From Aquimarina sp. Aq107 (GTDB lineage Bacteria; Bacteroidota; Bacteroidia; Flavobacteriales; Flavobacteriaceae), in assembly GCF_943733665.1 (NCBI RefSeq), contig NZ_OX030782.1:4326501-4390500 (forward strand): DNA of 64,000 nucleotides, given 5' to 3'. The position numbers were made by a program, and so were the translations under genes. Below, piece by piece: positions 36,097 through 45,799 of the stretch. Within the stretch, counting starts at the first letter, position 1, and each line of letters starts with the position of its first letter. The notes beneath the pieces were generated by a model. It was given only the letters and a program-made list of their open reading frames with translations. It did not search any database and was not told the DNA's origin.

Positions 36097-38487
36097 TTAT
36101 TTTTTTACAAACAATAAAGATTCTTTAAATCCTATCGATTTAATAGATAAGAAATAGGAACCAGATGGTAATTCTGAAACATCCACAGTTTCTATTTCTT
36201 TTTCAGTCATAAACTCTTTTACTACTTTCCCTTCAACACTAATTATCTGAAGAGTTTTTAATTCTGATGACATTCCTGAAATGGTTAAAAAAGAATCCGA
36301 CAAAGGGTTAGGAAAAGTTTTAATCTGCGAAACATCAATTACTGGATTAGACCTATTACAATCTGGAACAGATGATGAATTACTGAAATATATAGCGAAG
36401 TCCTTGGTCTTAGAAACCATTACAAAACTATTTGCTTCTTGTGTTACCCAATAAGATCCGTCTAGACCTTCAAATCCAGTATTGTTCAAAGTAACTTCTG
36501 GATTAGAATTCTTCAACTGAAAAGTCATTGTAGTTTTAAAGTCTACATACCAGTCTGGTGAACCATTATTTGTATTGATTGCAAACTGATATAATCCATT
36601 ATTAGAAGGAACCCAATTAATAGTAAACTTCCGGAAGTTGCCAATTTTTGGTCCATTGTCACCAATAACGTGTGCATTGGCATAGGTAACTTTATCCATT
36701 GCCGTAAGACCGCTATTAGCTGGTGTGTCAAATGAACAACCGCTGTCTCCGCCATCATCATTTCCTTCTATGGTTAAGGTAAAAGTAGCTTGTCCTGTTT
36801 TTCCATCGTTATCAGTAGCTACAGCTTTTACCGTATATACTCCTGCAGAACGCCCATTTACTTCATTTGGATTTGGAGAATTATCGTGACCCCATTCGTA
36901 AGGAGTTACATTTTCCCGACGTACTAAACTATTATTGATATATAATTTTACGTTAGATATGCTGCCATCCGGATCGTTAGCATTAACCACTACAGTAAGA
37001 TCATATCCTTCCTGTACGGTAATATTGCCTGATGGTGATCCAAAAGAAACATTTGGTGCTTGATTGTTACTTTTACTTACGGTAAAACTCTTAGTTGCCA
37101 CAGCTGTAGCTCCATCATTATCAGTTACTATTACCTCAATCTTATAATTTCCTGGCTGTACATTCTGGATTATAGGAGCACTATAATGACTACCATCTGT
37201 ATCTAATAAGTTATCATTTACAAATACATCGTGCTTTACAATAGTTCCATCAGGGTCGTTTGCATTGATAGTGACTGGAATATCTTCTCCCTGTTCATAA
37301 CTACCTAAAATAGGATTGGTAATAGAAACAGTAGGTGGTTTATTCATGTTTGTACTTACGGTAAAACTCTTAGTTGCTGTAGCCGTAGCCCCATCATTAT
37401 CAGTTACTACTATCTTAACCTTATAATTTCCTGGCTGTACATTCTGAATTATAGGAGCACTATAATGACTGCCATCTGTATCTAATAAGTTATCATTTAC
37501 AAATACATCGTGCTTTACAATAGTTCCATCAGGGTCGTTTGCATTGATAGTGACTGGAATATCTTCTCCCTGTTCATAACTATCTAAAATAGGATTGGTA
37601 ATAGAAACAACAGGTGGTTTATTTTCATCATCTACCTGATCTTTTCGTATTGTTCTTATTTGCACATGACTTACAAAAATCATCGCATCATCTTCCATTG
37701 GTCCATGGTGATTATACATACCCCATCTAAAGTGACTATTCGAAACACGTCTCATTGTTTCATTTGTTTCGAAAAGCTCTCCATTAATCCATACTTCATA
37801 ATCATGACCATCATCTCTAACCATAACATCGATACTTTTACCTTCCATATTTTCTGCAAAAGTACGAGTTGGAGTTCCGTCTTCAGATCTTTTATTCCAA
37901 TACATATTTCCATTTTCACGTAGTCCGAGCATCATAACACCTGTACTGCCTCTATCTCCTTCAGGATCAGCAAAAATTTGAAAAATGTTTACATCTTGTG
38001 CTTTAATAATGGTATACCTACCTGACCATTCATACCATACATCTTGGTCATAATTATATTCAAAGTCAGATTCCGCTTCTATTCTAGGAGCACCAGGACG
38101 GTCGTTTCTTACATTGTATTCGTCTATAAATAATCGGAATATTTGTGTATTACCATCTTCTTGATACCAACGTGTCCACTTGTGGAAATCACTACGTTGT
38201 ATTTCGCTATTACCAGGACTATGAATATCAATGTCTTGTTCAATATCTCGACCTGCATATACCCCCCCTTCAACTAAGTTATTATTTACATTTATAGTTG
38301 AACCCGTAAGACCAGCTATAGAATTAACACCAATTGGAATTAATCCGTTATCAATAATATAACTCCAAGATCTATCTGATCCATTTTGTTGATATAATTC
38401 TTGTGCATTTATTTGTTTAAATATCAGCGCAAATAAGATTGTTAAAATAAGTTTTAATTGTAAAGTTTTCATGAATGTAATTCTCAT
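36097..38487 (-). CDS. Secreted jelly-roll protein, putative polysaccharide lyase, with Ig-like repeats and T9SS sorting
   Basis: 796 residues (ATG at 38472 is an equally good start). After the signal peptide, ~30-275 look like a single jelly roll. GAPRIEAESDFEY, NIFQIFADPEG and GLRENGNMYWNKR recall the three core strands of PL7/PL13/PL20-type lyases (R-x-E; Q-I-x; Y-x-K), but I cannot name the family. Two almost identical Ig-like repeats (~286-470, period 93 residues) and a third, different one (~475-575) follow. The C-terminal module shared with four neighbours is at ~595-712, then a T9SS type A domain (TFPNPLSDS). PL20 glucuronan lyase and PL28 ulvan lyase have this fold, so either would fit the locus. 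Confidence 0.6.
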   Translation of the reverse strand: MRITFMKTLQLKLILTILFALIFKQINAQELYQQNGSDRSWSYIIDNGLIPIGVNSIAGLTGSTINVNNNLVEGGVYAGRDIEQDIDIHSPGNSEIQRSDFHKWTRWYQEDGNTQIFRLFIDEYNVRNDRPGAPRIEAESDFEYNYDQDVWYEWSGRYTIIKAQDVNIFQIFADPEGDRGSTGVMMLGLRENGNMYWNKRSEDGTPTRTFAENMEGKSIDVMVRDDGHDYEVWINGELFETNETMRRVSNSHFRWGMYNHHGPMEDDAMIFVSHVQIRTIRKDQVDDENKPPVVSITNPILDSYEQGEDIPVTINANDPDGTIVKHDVFVNDNLLDTDGSHYSAPIIQNVQPGNYKVKIVVTDNDGATATATKSFTVSTNMNKPPTVSITNPILGSYEQGEDIPVTINANDPDGTIVKHDVFVNDNLLDTDGSHYSAPIIQNVQPGNYKIEVIVTDNDGATAVATKSFTVSKSNNQAPNVSFGSPSGNITVQEGYDLTVVVNANDPDGSISNVKLYINNSLVRRENVTPYEWGHDNSPNPNEVNGRSAGVYTVKAVATDNDGKTGQATFTLTIEGNDDGGDSGCSFDTPANSGLTAMDKVTYANAHVIGDNGPKIGNFRKFTINWVPSNNGLYQFAINTNNGSPDWYVDFKTTMTFQLKNSNPEVTLNNTGFEGLDGSYWVTQEANSFVMVSKTKDFAIYFSNSSSVPDCNRSNPVIDVSQIKTFPNPLSDSFLTISGMSSELKTLQIISVEGKVVKEFMTEKEIETVDVSELPSGSYFLSIKSIGFKESLLFVKK
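37079..37637 (-). repeat. Tandem 279-bp repeat encoding two Ig-like domains
   Basis: Two copies with period 279 bp (93 codons) are almost identical at DNA level, including silent positions. This indicates recent duplication within the gene. Each unit encodes an Ig-like domain with NPILxSYEQGEDIPVTINA. Confidence 0.85.
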
Positions 38488-38646
38488 ATAGTTTAGCTGA
38501 AAATTGCTGGCCTTAAATAAGCCTAAAATTTTAAATTTGATTACTTATTATAATGTGAAAAACGTAAATTACTTTGTTACTTTAATATCGTTTCTATTTT
38601 ACTTTTTGATTATAATAAATGTCAATTAATGAGTGATATCTATTCC

Positions 38647-41358
38647 TTATTTAATGAATAAAAAGGATTGTTTAGCGTTCTTACTTCTACTAATCAGTAA
38701 ATATGGACCAGAAGGAAGTTCTGAAACATCCATGGTTTCTGAAGTGTTTGTAGAATTTAATTCTTCGATTATTCGTCCTTGGAGATCAACAATCTGTAAG
38801 ACCTTAGTCTTTGTAGACAAACCACCAATGTAGATAACATTATCCTTGACAGGATTAGGGTAGACAATCATCTTCTCTTCAATATTATCAATACCTGAAG
38901 ATCGATTACAATCTGGAACAGATGATGAATTACTGAAATATATAGCAAAGTCCTTGGTCTTAGAAACCATTACAAAACTATTTGCTTCTTGTGTTACCCA
39001 ATAAGACCCATCTAGACCTTCAAATCCGGTATTGTTCAAAGTAACTTCTGGATTAGAATTCTTCAACTGAAAAATCATTGTAGTTTTAAAATCTACATAC
39101 CAGTCTGGTGATCCATTATTTGTATTGATTGCAAACTGATATAATCCATTATTAGAAGGAACCCAATTAATAGTAAACTTTCGGAAATTACTAAGCTTAG
39201 GACCATCACTTCCTAAAATATGAACATTAGAATACAATATCTTATCCATAGCACTAAGACCGCTATTGATAGGTGTACCAAATGAACAACTATTGCTTCC
39301 TCCGTCAGAGTTGCTACTTTTTACTATTACAGTTCTTGATACTTCTTCAGAAAGTCCTTCTGTATCAAAAGCTCTGGCTCCTATTGTGTAGGTTCCAGCA
39401 ACTGTGGGAGTCCAAGTAACACTAAAAGGCCTATCTCGATCTTGTTTGAAAAAAGAACCATTTACTTTAAAATTGACATAATTTAAGTTCCCGTCTGGAT
39501 CAGAGGCATTTGCTCCTAACGCAACAGTTTCTCCCAAAATAAACTCTTGATTATTCTGAGAAGGGTTCGTTAAAGAAACTGTTGGTAATTGATTGCTTAT
39601 TTCTTCTTTTACTATTACTGTTCTAGATACTTCTATAGAAAGTCCTTCTTTATCAAAAGCCTTAGCTCCAATGGTATATGTCCCTGCTGCTGTTGGTGTC
39701 CAGGTAACATTAAAAGGTCTATCCTGATCTTGTCTAAAAAAGGAACTATTCACTTTAAAATTGACATAATCTAAATTTCCATCTGGATCCGAGGCATTTG
39801 CTCCTAGCGCAACAGTTTCTCCTAGAATAAACTCTTGATTATCTTGTGCAGGATTCGTTAAGGAAACTGTCGGTGGTTTATTTTCTTCGTTCTTAATTCC
39901 TAAATCAATAATCTGTAAGTACAATGGCTGCTTATCTCCTGATTTTTTTTCCATCAAGTAGTAGTACAATTTTCCATCATTGATATAAGGAACACCGAAT
40001 CTGAACTTCTTCCCATTTGTTGGAGCATATATTCTGGTAAAATTATTTTTACCTCCATCCGCCTTCTCTACGTAAACGCGATCATTATTAGTACCAATGA
40101 TGTAAATATTATTATCATATGTATATAATTGGTCACCTCCCGAAAAATTTGTTGAAGTAATAAAACTTGAACTACCTGCTGGCTTATATGTATGTACATT
40201 TTTGGTTACGTTATTTTTAGTGTCTCTAACTTTACCAATAATATGAACATCTCCCCTATCTGTAACGGTCCAATCAAAACCTTGTACCATAAAAACTTCA
40301 TCTTTACCAGTTGCAGAAACCAAATTTCCAGGTTCATAAACTTTCAATAAATCAGCGTTAGCAAATGGGATATTAATTGCTCCTCCTAGATGATTCTTCC
40401 AATTACTTTTACCACTTTGGTCGTTAGAATAACCATAATAGAAACCATTCTGATACAAGTATTTATCGTTATTGTTTGCACTCCTTCTTTGAAACCCTAC
40501 TCTAAGTTTACCATTTACGTATTTCATGCTCCCATATAGTCCCCAATTAAATTGTTGACCATTATTTTTAGCATTTAATTTATTAAATTGGGTAAGTTCA
40601 TCCCATTTTGAAGTACCTGCATTGTATTTACTAAATACGTATGCGCCATTATTATGACCTCCTCTTCTCATATACATGAATAAGTCTCCACCATCATTTA
40701 GGAAAAACTTAGGGTACGTAAGACTTTCAAACTGTTCAGGATCAGGAGTTCCATTTAGACTTACATGAGTATAGTCATTAGTCCCATCTGGAATAAACAA
40801 GTTCAGTTTAAAATCTGAATCTGAAACAGTAGCGGCATTCTTTTTAGAGTATGCATATCGAAAGTAATCATTTTTGGAAAATCCTGTATTCTTATAAGCG
40901 TGCATATCATAAAGCATATGGATGGTTCCATTCTTAGGACTAATACCAACCGCTATTGTGTTATGAGATTCTCCTATCCACCATTTACCGTTTAATCCTG
41001 TATGCGTATGAGGAAACTCAATAGTTTTAATAACACCTGTATTAGTATTATATCTAGAAAGCATCACACGTCTATTATATTTACCTCCTTTATACCAAGT
41101 CATAAAAACAAATTGTTTATACTTCTTAATACAATCTCCATGGGCTGATATCCTATTTCCAAAAAAATAATCATATCCCGACCCATTATTTGGAGCATTT
41201 CGATCTACTTTTTTCCCATCGAAAAATAAACCTATATCGGTAATCTTTGTTTCTTCTTCTAATTGAACTTGTGCTATACTATAATAATTACCGAATAAAA
41301 AACATATTAAATAGGCAAAGACTGTTTTAAATCTATTTGAACTTATAAAATAATTCAT
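38647..41358 (-). CDS. Secreted BNR-4 beta-propeller protein, PL24-like lyase candidate, with T9SS sorting
   Basis: 903 residues. After the signal peptide, ~35-480 form a BNR-4-type propeller: FMTWYKGGKYNRRVMLSRY, HTHTGLNGKWWIGESHNTI and TIHMLYDMHAYKNTG are blocks typical of this family, which includes the PL24/PL25 ulvan lyases. The conserved GESHN His is a good catalytic or metal-site candidate by analogy. Two related Ig-like repeats (~490-685), the shared C-terminal module (~695-815) and a T9SS type A domain (IVYPNPVKDN) follow. Ulvan lyases cut next to GlcA or IdoA, so the fold suits a uronate polymer, but no sulfatase or rhamnosidase supports ulvan itself. Confidence 0.75.
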   Translation of the reverse strand: MNYFISSNRFKTVFAYLICFLFGNYYSIAQVQLEEETKITDIGLFFDGKKVDRNAPNNGSGYDYFFGNRISAHGDCIKKYKQFVFMTWYKGGKYNRRVMLSRYNTNTGVIKTIEFPHTHTGLNGKWWIGESHNTIAVGISPKNGTIHMLYDMHAYKNTGFSKNDYFRYAYSKKNAATVSDSDFKLNLFIPDGTNDYTHVSLNGTPDPEQFESLTYPKFFLNDGGDLFMYMRRGGHNNGAYVFSKYNAGTSKWDELTQFNKLNAKNNGQQFNWGLYGSMKYVNGKLRVGFQRRSANNNDKYLYQNGFYYGYSNDQSGKSNWKNHLGGAINIPFANADLLKVYEPGNLVSATGKDEVFMVQGFDWTVTDRGDVHIIGKVRDTKNNVTKNVHTYKPAGSSSFITSTNFSGGDQLYTYDNNIYIIGTNNDRVYVEKADGGKNNFTRIYAPTNGKKFRFGVPYINDGKLYYYLMEKKSGDKQPLYLQIIDLGIKNEENKPPTVSLTNPAQDNQEFILGETVALGANASDPDGNLDYVNFKVNSSFFRQDQDRPFNVTWTPTAAGTYTIGAKAFDKEGLSIEVSRTVIVKEEISNQLPTVSLTNPSQNNQEFILGETVALGANASDPDGNLNYVNFKVNGSFFKQDRDRPFSVTWTPTVAGTYTIGARAFDTEGLSEEVSRTVIVKSSNSDGGSNSCSFGTPINSGLSAMDKILYSNVHILGSDGPKLSNFRKFTINWVPSNNGLYQFAINTNNGSPDWYVDFKTTMIFQLKNSNPEVTLNNTGFEGLDGSYWVTQEANSFVMVSKTKDFAIYFSNSSSVPDCNRSSGIDNIEEKMIVYPNPVKDNVIYIGGLSTKTKVLQIVDLQGRIIEELNSTNTSETMDVSELPSGPYLLISRSKNAKQSFLFIK

Positions 41359-41497
41359 AATTATTTTCAGAATATTTTGAGGTTAAATTTTAATAATAGA
41401 AACTAGTCTACTAAGCCACCTTATTTTGATAGCTAAAAAAATGATGTAAAAAAACATTGTGCTATATCGGTAACCTACTGTTCTACATTTTGATATA

Positions 41498-41538
41498 GTA
41501 TACATAGATTGATAATCTAATTATCAATCTATGTATAC
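41498..41538 (-). terminator. Hairpin after the first PL14-like gene
   Basis: A 17-bp perfect stem (GTATACATAGATTGATA with its complement) around a 7-nt loop, 32 nt past the stop codon of the minus-strand gene ending at 41570. Confidence 0.7.
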
Positions 41539-41569
41539 TTGACTAGTTTGGTGGGGTTATACCTATTCC

Positions 41570-43816
41570 TTATTTAATGAATAAAAAGGATTGTTTAGCG
41601 TTCTTACTTCTACTAATCAGTAAATATGGACCAGAAGGAAGTTCTGAAACATCCATGGTTTCTGAAGTGTTTGTAGAATTTAATTCTTTGATTATTCGTC
41701 CTTGGAGATCAACAATCTGTAAGACCTTAGTCTTTGTAGACAAACCACCAATGTAGATAATATTATCCTTGACAGGATTAGGATAGACAATCATCTTCTC
41801 TTCAATATTATCAATACCTGAAGATCGATTACAATCTGGAACAGATGATGAATTACTGAAATATATAGCAAAGTCCTTGGTCTTAGAAACCATTACAAAA
41901 CTATTTGCTTCTTGTGTTACCCAATAAGACCCATCTAGACCTTCAAATCCGGTATTGTTCAAAGTAACTTCTGGATTAGAATTCTTCAACTGAAAAGTCA
42001 TTGTAGTTTTAAAATCTACATACCAATCTGGTGATCCATTATTTGTATTGATGGCAAACTGATATAATCCATTATTAGAAGGAACCCAATTAATAGTAAA
42101 CTTTCGGAAATTACTAAGTTTGGGACCATCACTTCCTAAAATATGAACATTAGAATACGATATCTTATCCATAGCACTAAGACCGCTATTGATAGGTGTA
42201 CCAAATGAACAACTATTATTACCATCTCCATCGCCTCCATTATCATCATCTCCTTCTACAGTTAAAGTAAAAGTGGCTTCACTTTGTTTACCATCATTAT
42301 CAGTAGCTACAGCTTTAATCGTATAAGTCCCAGCAGATCTTCTATTTACCTCTTGTGGGTTTGGAGAACCATCATGACCCCACTCATAAGGTGCTACATT
42401 TTCCTGACGAATAAGACTATTATTGATATATAATTTTACATTAGAAACACTTCCATCAGAATCAGAAGCATTGGCAACAACTGTAAGATCATATCCCTCG
42501 TCTACAGTAATATTACCAGATGGTGAAGCAAATGAAACATTTGGAGCTTGATTACTAGTTGGGGACTTAACAATTACCGTTCTTGAAACTTCTGTAGAAA
42601 GCCCTTCTTGTCCTTCTTCAAAAGCTCTCGCTCCTATAGTGTATGTACCTGCTGAAGTCGGTGTCCAAGTTACAGTATAAGGAGACGTTTGATCTTGATC
42701 ATAATATCCACCATTAACTTTAAAATTAACTCGATCAACATCTCCATCAGGATCTGATGCATTCGCTCTTAAAGTAATCGTTTCGCCTAAAGTAAATTCT
42801 TGATTATCCTCAGATGGATTTGTTAAAGCTACAGTTGGTGGTTTGTTTGGCCCGTTATCTGAATCAGAACATCCTGTCCAAACTTTAAAATCATCAAAAA
42901 ATGTATATTCTGTTCTCGGAGAATGCCAAACAGGATCTGTTCTACTTCCTCCTCGATACGTATTCATAATTAAAGCGTTGATTTTTAAGCTACTTTTTCC
43001 TGAGTTTCGAATTTTGGCATTATTGTCACGATATGTTTCTACACCATCAATCCACATAATAACAGTACCGTTTCTTTGACCAGGTGTATTCATCTTAATA
43101 TATTGACGGATTGTATACCATTTATCATCTTTCAGATTAGAAAAAATTCTTTTCCCATCTCCACAATCTCCATCTTTTCTAGCACTCCCATCTTGTTTTT
43201 CGGCAAAGTAACTGTAAAGAATAAGATAAGGTGCATTGGTTTGCGCCCTATTTCTTCTCCACATCAAACGTGCAGACCATCCATTTGTATTGTATTTACA
43301 TCCAGATGGAATAGTTCCACGACCAGTACTTTCACTATTAATCCCGCTGGTAGAACCTCCCAATCCTGGCAATTTTCCACCAGTAGCCCAGAAAAAATTA
43401 TCATCAAATTTTACCTTATATTCTAAATACGCTTCATCTACGGCATCAAAATAAGGATCAAAGAGAAAACCACCTGATCTACCTGAGGCATCATTTTTTA
43501 AATACTGCGCTCGTAAAGTTCCATTAACAATCCTTGTTTCTTGCGGAGTATTTTCTATCAAATTACTTGCAGCACCAGGACCTTCTACTCCTCTATATGT
43601 AGATGCAGTCCAAGGTTTGACTTTATTATTAAAATCACTTTTGATATCTGCAATAGAGTATCGTCTGTTGTTCCAATTATTGAAATCAACATCGATTATA
43701 GTATTACATTGAGCAAAAGTGTCTTGATTATTAAAAAGAAGTGCGATCACTATCAAAAATGATAGCGTAAAAACATTCTTATTTATATACCGTTTATAAA
43801 CAATCTTTTCTTTCAT
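41570..43816 (-). CDS. Secreted PL14-like polysaccharide lyase with Ig-like domains and T9SS sorting
   Basis: 748 residues. After a signal peptide (~1-36), ~37-320 match the PL14-type jelly roll: YLEYKVKFDDNFFWATGGK followed by LPGLGG, GWSARLMWRR, YTIRQYIKMNTPGQRNG and MWIDGVETY. PL14 includes alginate lyases and the chlorovirus lyase acting on glucuronate polymers, so a glucuronan or alginate backbone is suggested. With KduI and UxuA nearby, glucuronate is favoured. Two Ig-like domains (~325-525), the shared C-terminal module (~540-660) and a T9SS type A domain follow. The last ~650 bp are almost identical to the end of the gene at 38,647. Confidence 0.8.
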   Translation of the reverse strand: MKEKIVYKRYINKNVFTLSFLIVIALLFNNQDTFAQCNTIIDVDFNNWNNRRYSIADIKSDFNNKVKPWTASTYRGVEGPGAASNLIENTPQETRIVNGTLRAQYLKNDASGRSGGFLFDPYFDAVDEAYLEYKVKFDDNFFWATGGKLPGLGGSTSGINSESTGRGTIPSGCKYNTNGWSARLMWRRNRAQTNAPYLILYSYFAEKQDGSARKDGDCGDGKRIFSNLKDDKWYTIRQYIKMNTPGQRNGTVIMWIDGVETYRDNNAKIRNSGKSSLKINALIMNTYRGGSRTDPVWHSPRTEYTFFDDFKVWTGCSDSDNGPNKPPTVALTNPSEDNQEFTLGETITLRANASDPDGDVDRVNFKVNGGYYDQDQTSPYTVTWTPTSAGTYTIGARAFEEGQEGLSTEVSRTVIVKSPTSNQAPNVSFASPSGNITVDEGYDLTVVANASDSDGSVSNVKLYINNSLIRQENVAPYEWGHDGSPNPQEVNRRSAGTYTIKAVATDNDGKQSEATFTLTVEGDDDNGGDGDGNNSCSFGTPINSGLSAMDKISYSNVHILGSDGPKLSNFRKFTINWVPSNNGLYQFAINTNNGSPDWYVDFKTTMTFQLKNSNPEVTLNNTGFEGLDGSYWVTQEANSFVMVSKTKDFAIYFSNSSSVPDCNRSSGIDNIEEKMIVYPNPVKDNIIYIGGLSTKTKVLQIVDLQGRIIKELNSTNTSETMDVSELPSGPYLLISRSKNAKQSFLFIK

Positions 43817-43857
43817 GATTATAAAATTTCTAATTAGTTAATAAGTTAAGTTTGTAA

Positions 43858-45720
43858 TTAATTTTTGATTAGTTTATATCTTTTAGAGTCACTTTTAAAA
43901 GATTTAAGTTCGATAAAGTAAAGGCCTTTGGTTAATGATGTTACATCAATAGAAATCATATCTTCTTTACCAAGATTAATAGATTTAACTTTCTGACTAT
44001 TCATATTGTAAATCACTATTTCACTAACTGATGGGTCAACACCACGAAGTAAAACTGAACTGCTGGCTGGATTTGGGTAATAGGAAAAGAGCGTTGTTTC
44101 TTCTAAATCAGGTTGAGATTTGTTCTCACAAGAAGGAGATTGATTCGTATTACTAAAATAAAGAGTAAATCCTTTTGTTTTAGAAACCATTACAAAATTA
44201 TCTTGATCTCTAGCAACCCAATAAGAACCATCTAATCCAGAAATTCCAGAATCATTAATTATTATTTCAGGACTCGATTGCCCTAACGTATGAGTTACTT
44301 TATTTTTTAGATCTATGTAATAACTAGGAATTCCGTTATTAGTATTGATAGCAAATTGATATAAACCATTATTCGTGGCATTCCAATTAATAGTAAGCTT
44401 TCTAAAATTGTCTAGTGCAGGTCCATTATTTCCTAAAACGTATGCTTCGGAAAAAGATGTCTTTTCAATACTGGAGATACTATTATTTACAGGAGTATTA
44501 AAAGAACAATTATCACTATTATCTGTATCTTCATTTTGTACAGTAAGGGTAAATACAGTTTCTGAAGTTGCCCCATCATTATCTATTGCAACCGCTTTAA
44601 AAACATGTGAACCAACAGGCAAATTATTTACTTCATCTGGATTTGGCGATGAAGCATGACCCCATTCATAAGGAGCAACACTTTCTTGTCTTATAAGGTT
44701 ATCATCTATATAAAGTTTTACATTACTAATACTCCCATCGGTGTCAGAAGCGTTAACTTTAACATCGAGACTATATCCTTCATCTACTGTAGTATCATCA
44801 GAAGGCGTTGCGAATGTTACAACTGGTGATTGATTTGTATCACCTCCATTATCTCCGTCTCCATCATTGTCGTCATCATCTCCAATTCTAGTGGTAGAAA
44901 CAATAAAATCATCGAAATATGCTTCTAGATCTTTGGTAGGCTGGAAAGTTTCATCACTACCCCCAAAAAAAGTGGATAGATATATAATATTAAGATGAAT
45001 ATCTTCTTCTCCTACTTGTCTATAATCGCCATTATCTGTAATATCTATCGCAAGCTCTCCATTTAACCAACCTCTCATTATTCCATCATTCTGTCCAGGA
45101 GTATTTAGCTTATTATACATTTCTACATGATTCCATTGTCCTTTTTTAAATTTTACTTGATCTGGCTGAGGTTCTCCATTTGGTTCTTCATAAGGATCTG
45201 TTAGACTCCAATTAATAGATGCATGCCATCCATCCCAAGTAGGTTCTGTATTATAATGCACATAGAACTCAACCAGTCCATCGTATCTCCACATTAAACG
45301 TAAAGACATATTCCTTTCTGAAGTCTGATATGCCAACCCAGGTAATTTACCACCCGCTCGAAATTCAAAGTCTTCTGGAAAGTATATCCAATAACTAATA
45401 TATAATTCATCATACTCTCCTTCTACATCAAATGGTACTTTAGTATGCATACCACTTTCTCCAGTTTTAACCTGTCCTTTTGGATACTTAACATCTAGTA
45501 CTTTTCCTCGATTTTCGAAATCAGAAATATGTACTCTACCTTCATCTGCTCCTTTACAAAAGGAAACATTTAGTGCTTCTTTTATCTGATCTCTATTATA
45601 TTGCCCAGAAGACAAATGATCAAAATCATATTGATATACATAGTTTTCTTGAGCAAATAAGAATGAAGAAAGGCTCAATAAAATAAATGTAAAACTATTT
45701 TTTACGTATTTATAATTCAT
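43858..45720 (-). CDS. Second secreted PL14-like polysaccharide lyase, with Ig-like domain and T9SS sorting
   Basis: 620 residues from the ATG at 45720, which starts a proper signal peptide (MNYKYVKNSFTFILL, ending FAQ). An upstream in-frame ATG at 45753 would add 11 residues and falls in a hairpin, so it is less likely. The lyase domain (~25-285) has YISYWIYFPEDFEFRAGGK then LPGLAY, MSLRLMWRYDG, KGQWNHVEMYNKLNTPGQ and GWLNGELA, the same order as its neighbour but well diverged. An Asp/Gly linker, one Ig-like domain, a more divergent copy of the shared module and a T9SS type A domain (SYYPNPASSS) follow. It may act on a different chain length or block of the same polymer. Confidence 0.8.
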   Translation of the reverse strand: MNYKYVKNSFTFILLSLSSFLFAQENYVYQYDFDHLSSGQYNRDQIKEALNVSFCKGADEGRVHISDFENRGKVLDVKYPKGQVKTGESGMHTKVPFDVEGEYDELYISYWIYFPEDFEFRAGGKLPGLAYQTSERNMSLRLMWRYDGLVEFYVHYNTEPTWDGWHASINWSLTDPYEEPNGEPQPDQVKFKKGQWNHVEMYNKLNTPGQNDGIMRGWLNGELAIDITDNGDYRQVGEEDIHLNIIYLSTFFGGSDETFQPTKDLEAYFDDFIVSTTRIGDDDDNDGDGDNGGDTNQSPVVTFATPSDDTTVDEGYSLDVKVNASDTDGSISNVKLYIDDNLIRQESVAPYEWGHASSPNPDEVNNLPVGSHVFKAVAIDNDGATSETVFTLTVQNEDTDNSDNCSFNTPVNNSISSIEKTSFSEAYVLGNNGPALDNFRKLTINWNATNNGLYQFAINTNNGIPSYYIDLKNKVTHTLGQSSPEIIINDSGISGLDGSYWVARDQDNFVMVSKTKGFTLYFSNTNQSPSCENKSQPDLEETTLFSYYPNPASSSVLLRGVDPSVSEIVIYNMNSQKVKSINLGKEDMISIDVTSLTKGLYFIELKSFKSDSKRYKLIKN

Positions 45721-45744
45721 GATGTATGCGTTTTGAATCATTAG

Positions 45745-45785
45745 AATCATCATCAGGTAACTGATTAAGCTATCTGATGATGATT
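45745..45785 (-). terminator. Hairpin between the GH5 gene and the second PL14-like gene
   Basis: A 12-bp stem (AATCATCATCAG with its complement) and a 17-nt loop, just past the stop of the GH5 fusion gene. It may attenuate readthrough into the next gene, whose preferred start is 25 nt further on. Confidence 0.5.
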
Positions 45786-45799
45786 ATTGGCTAATACTA

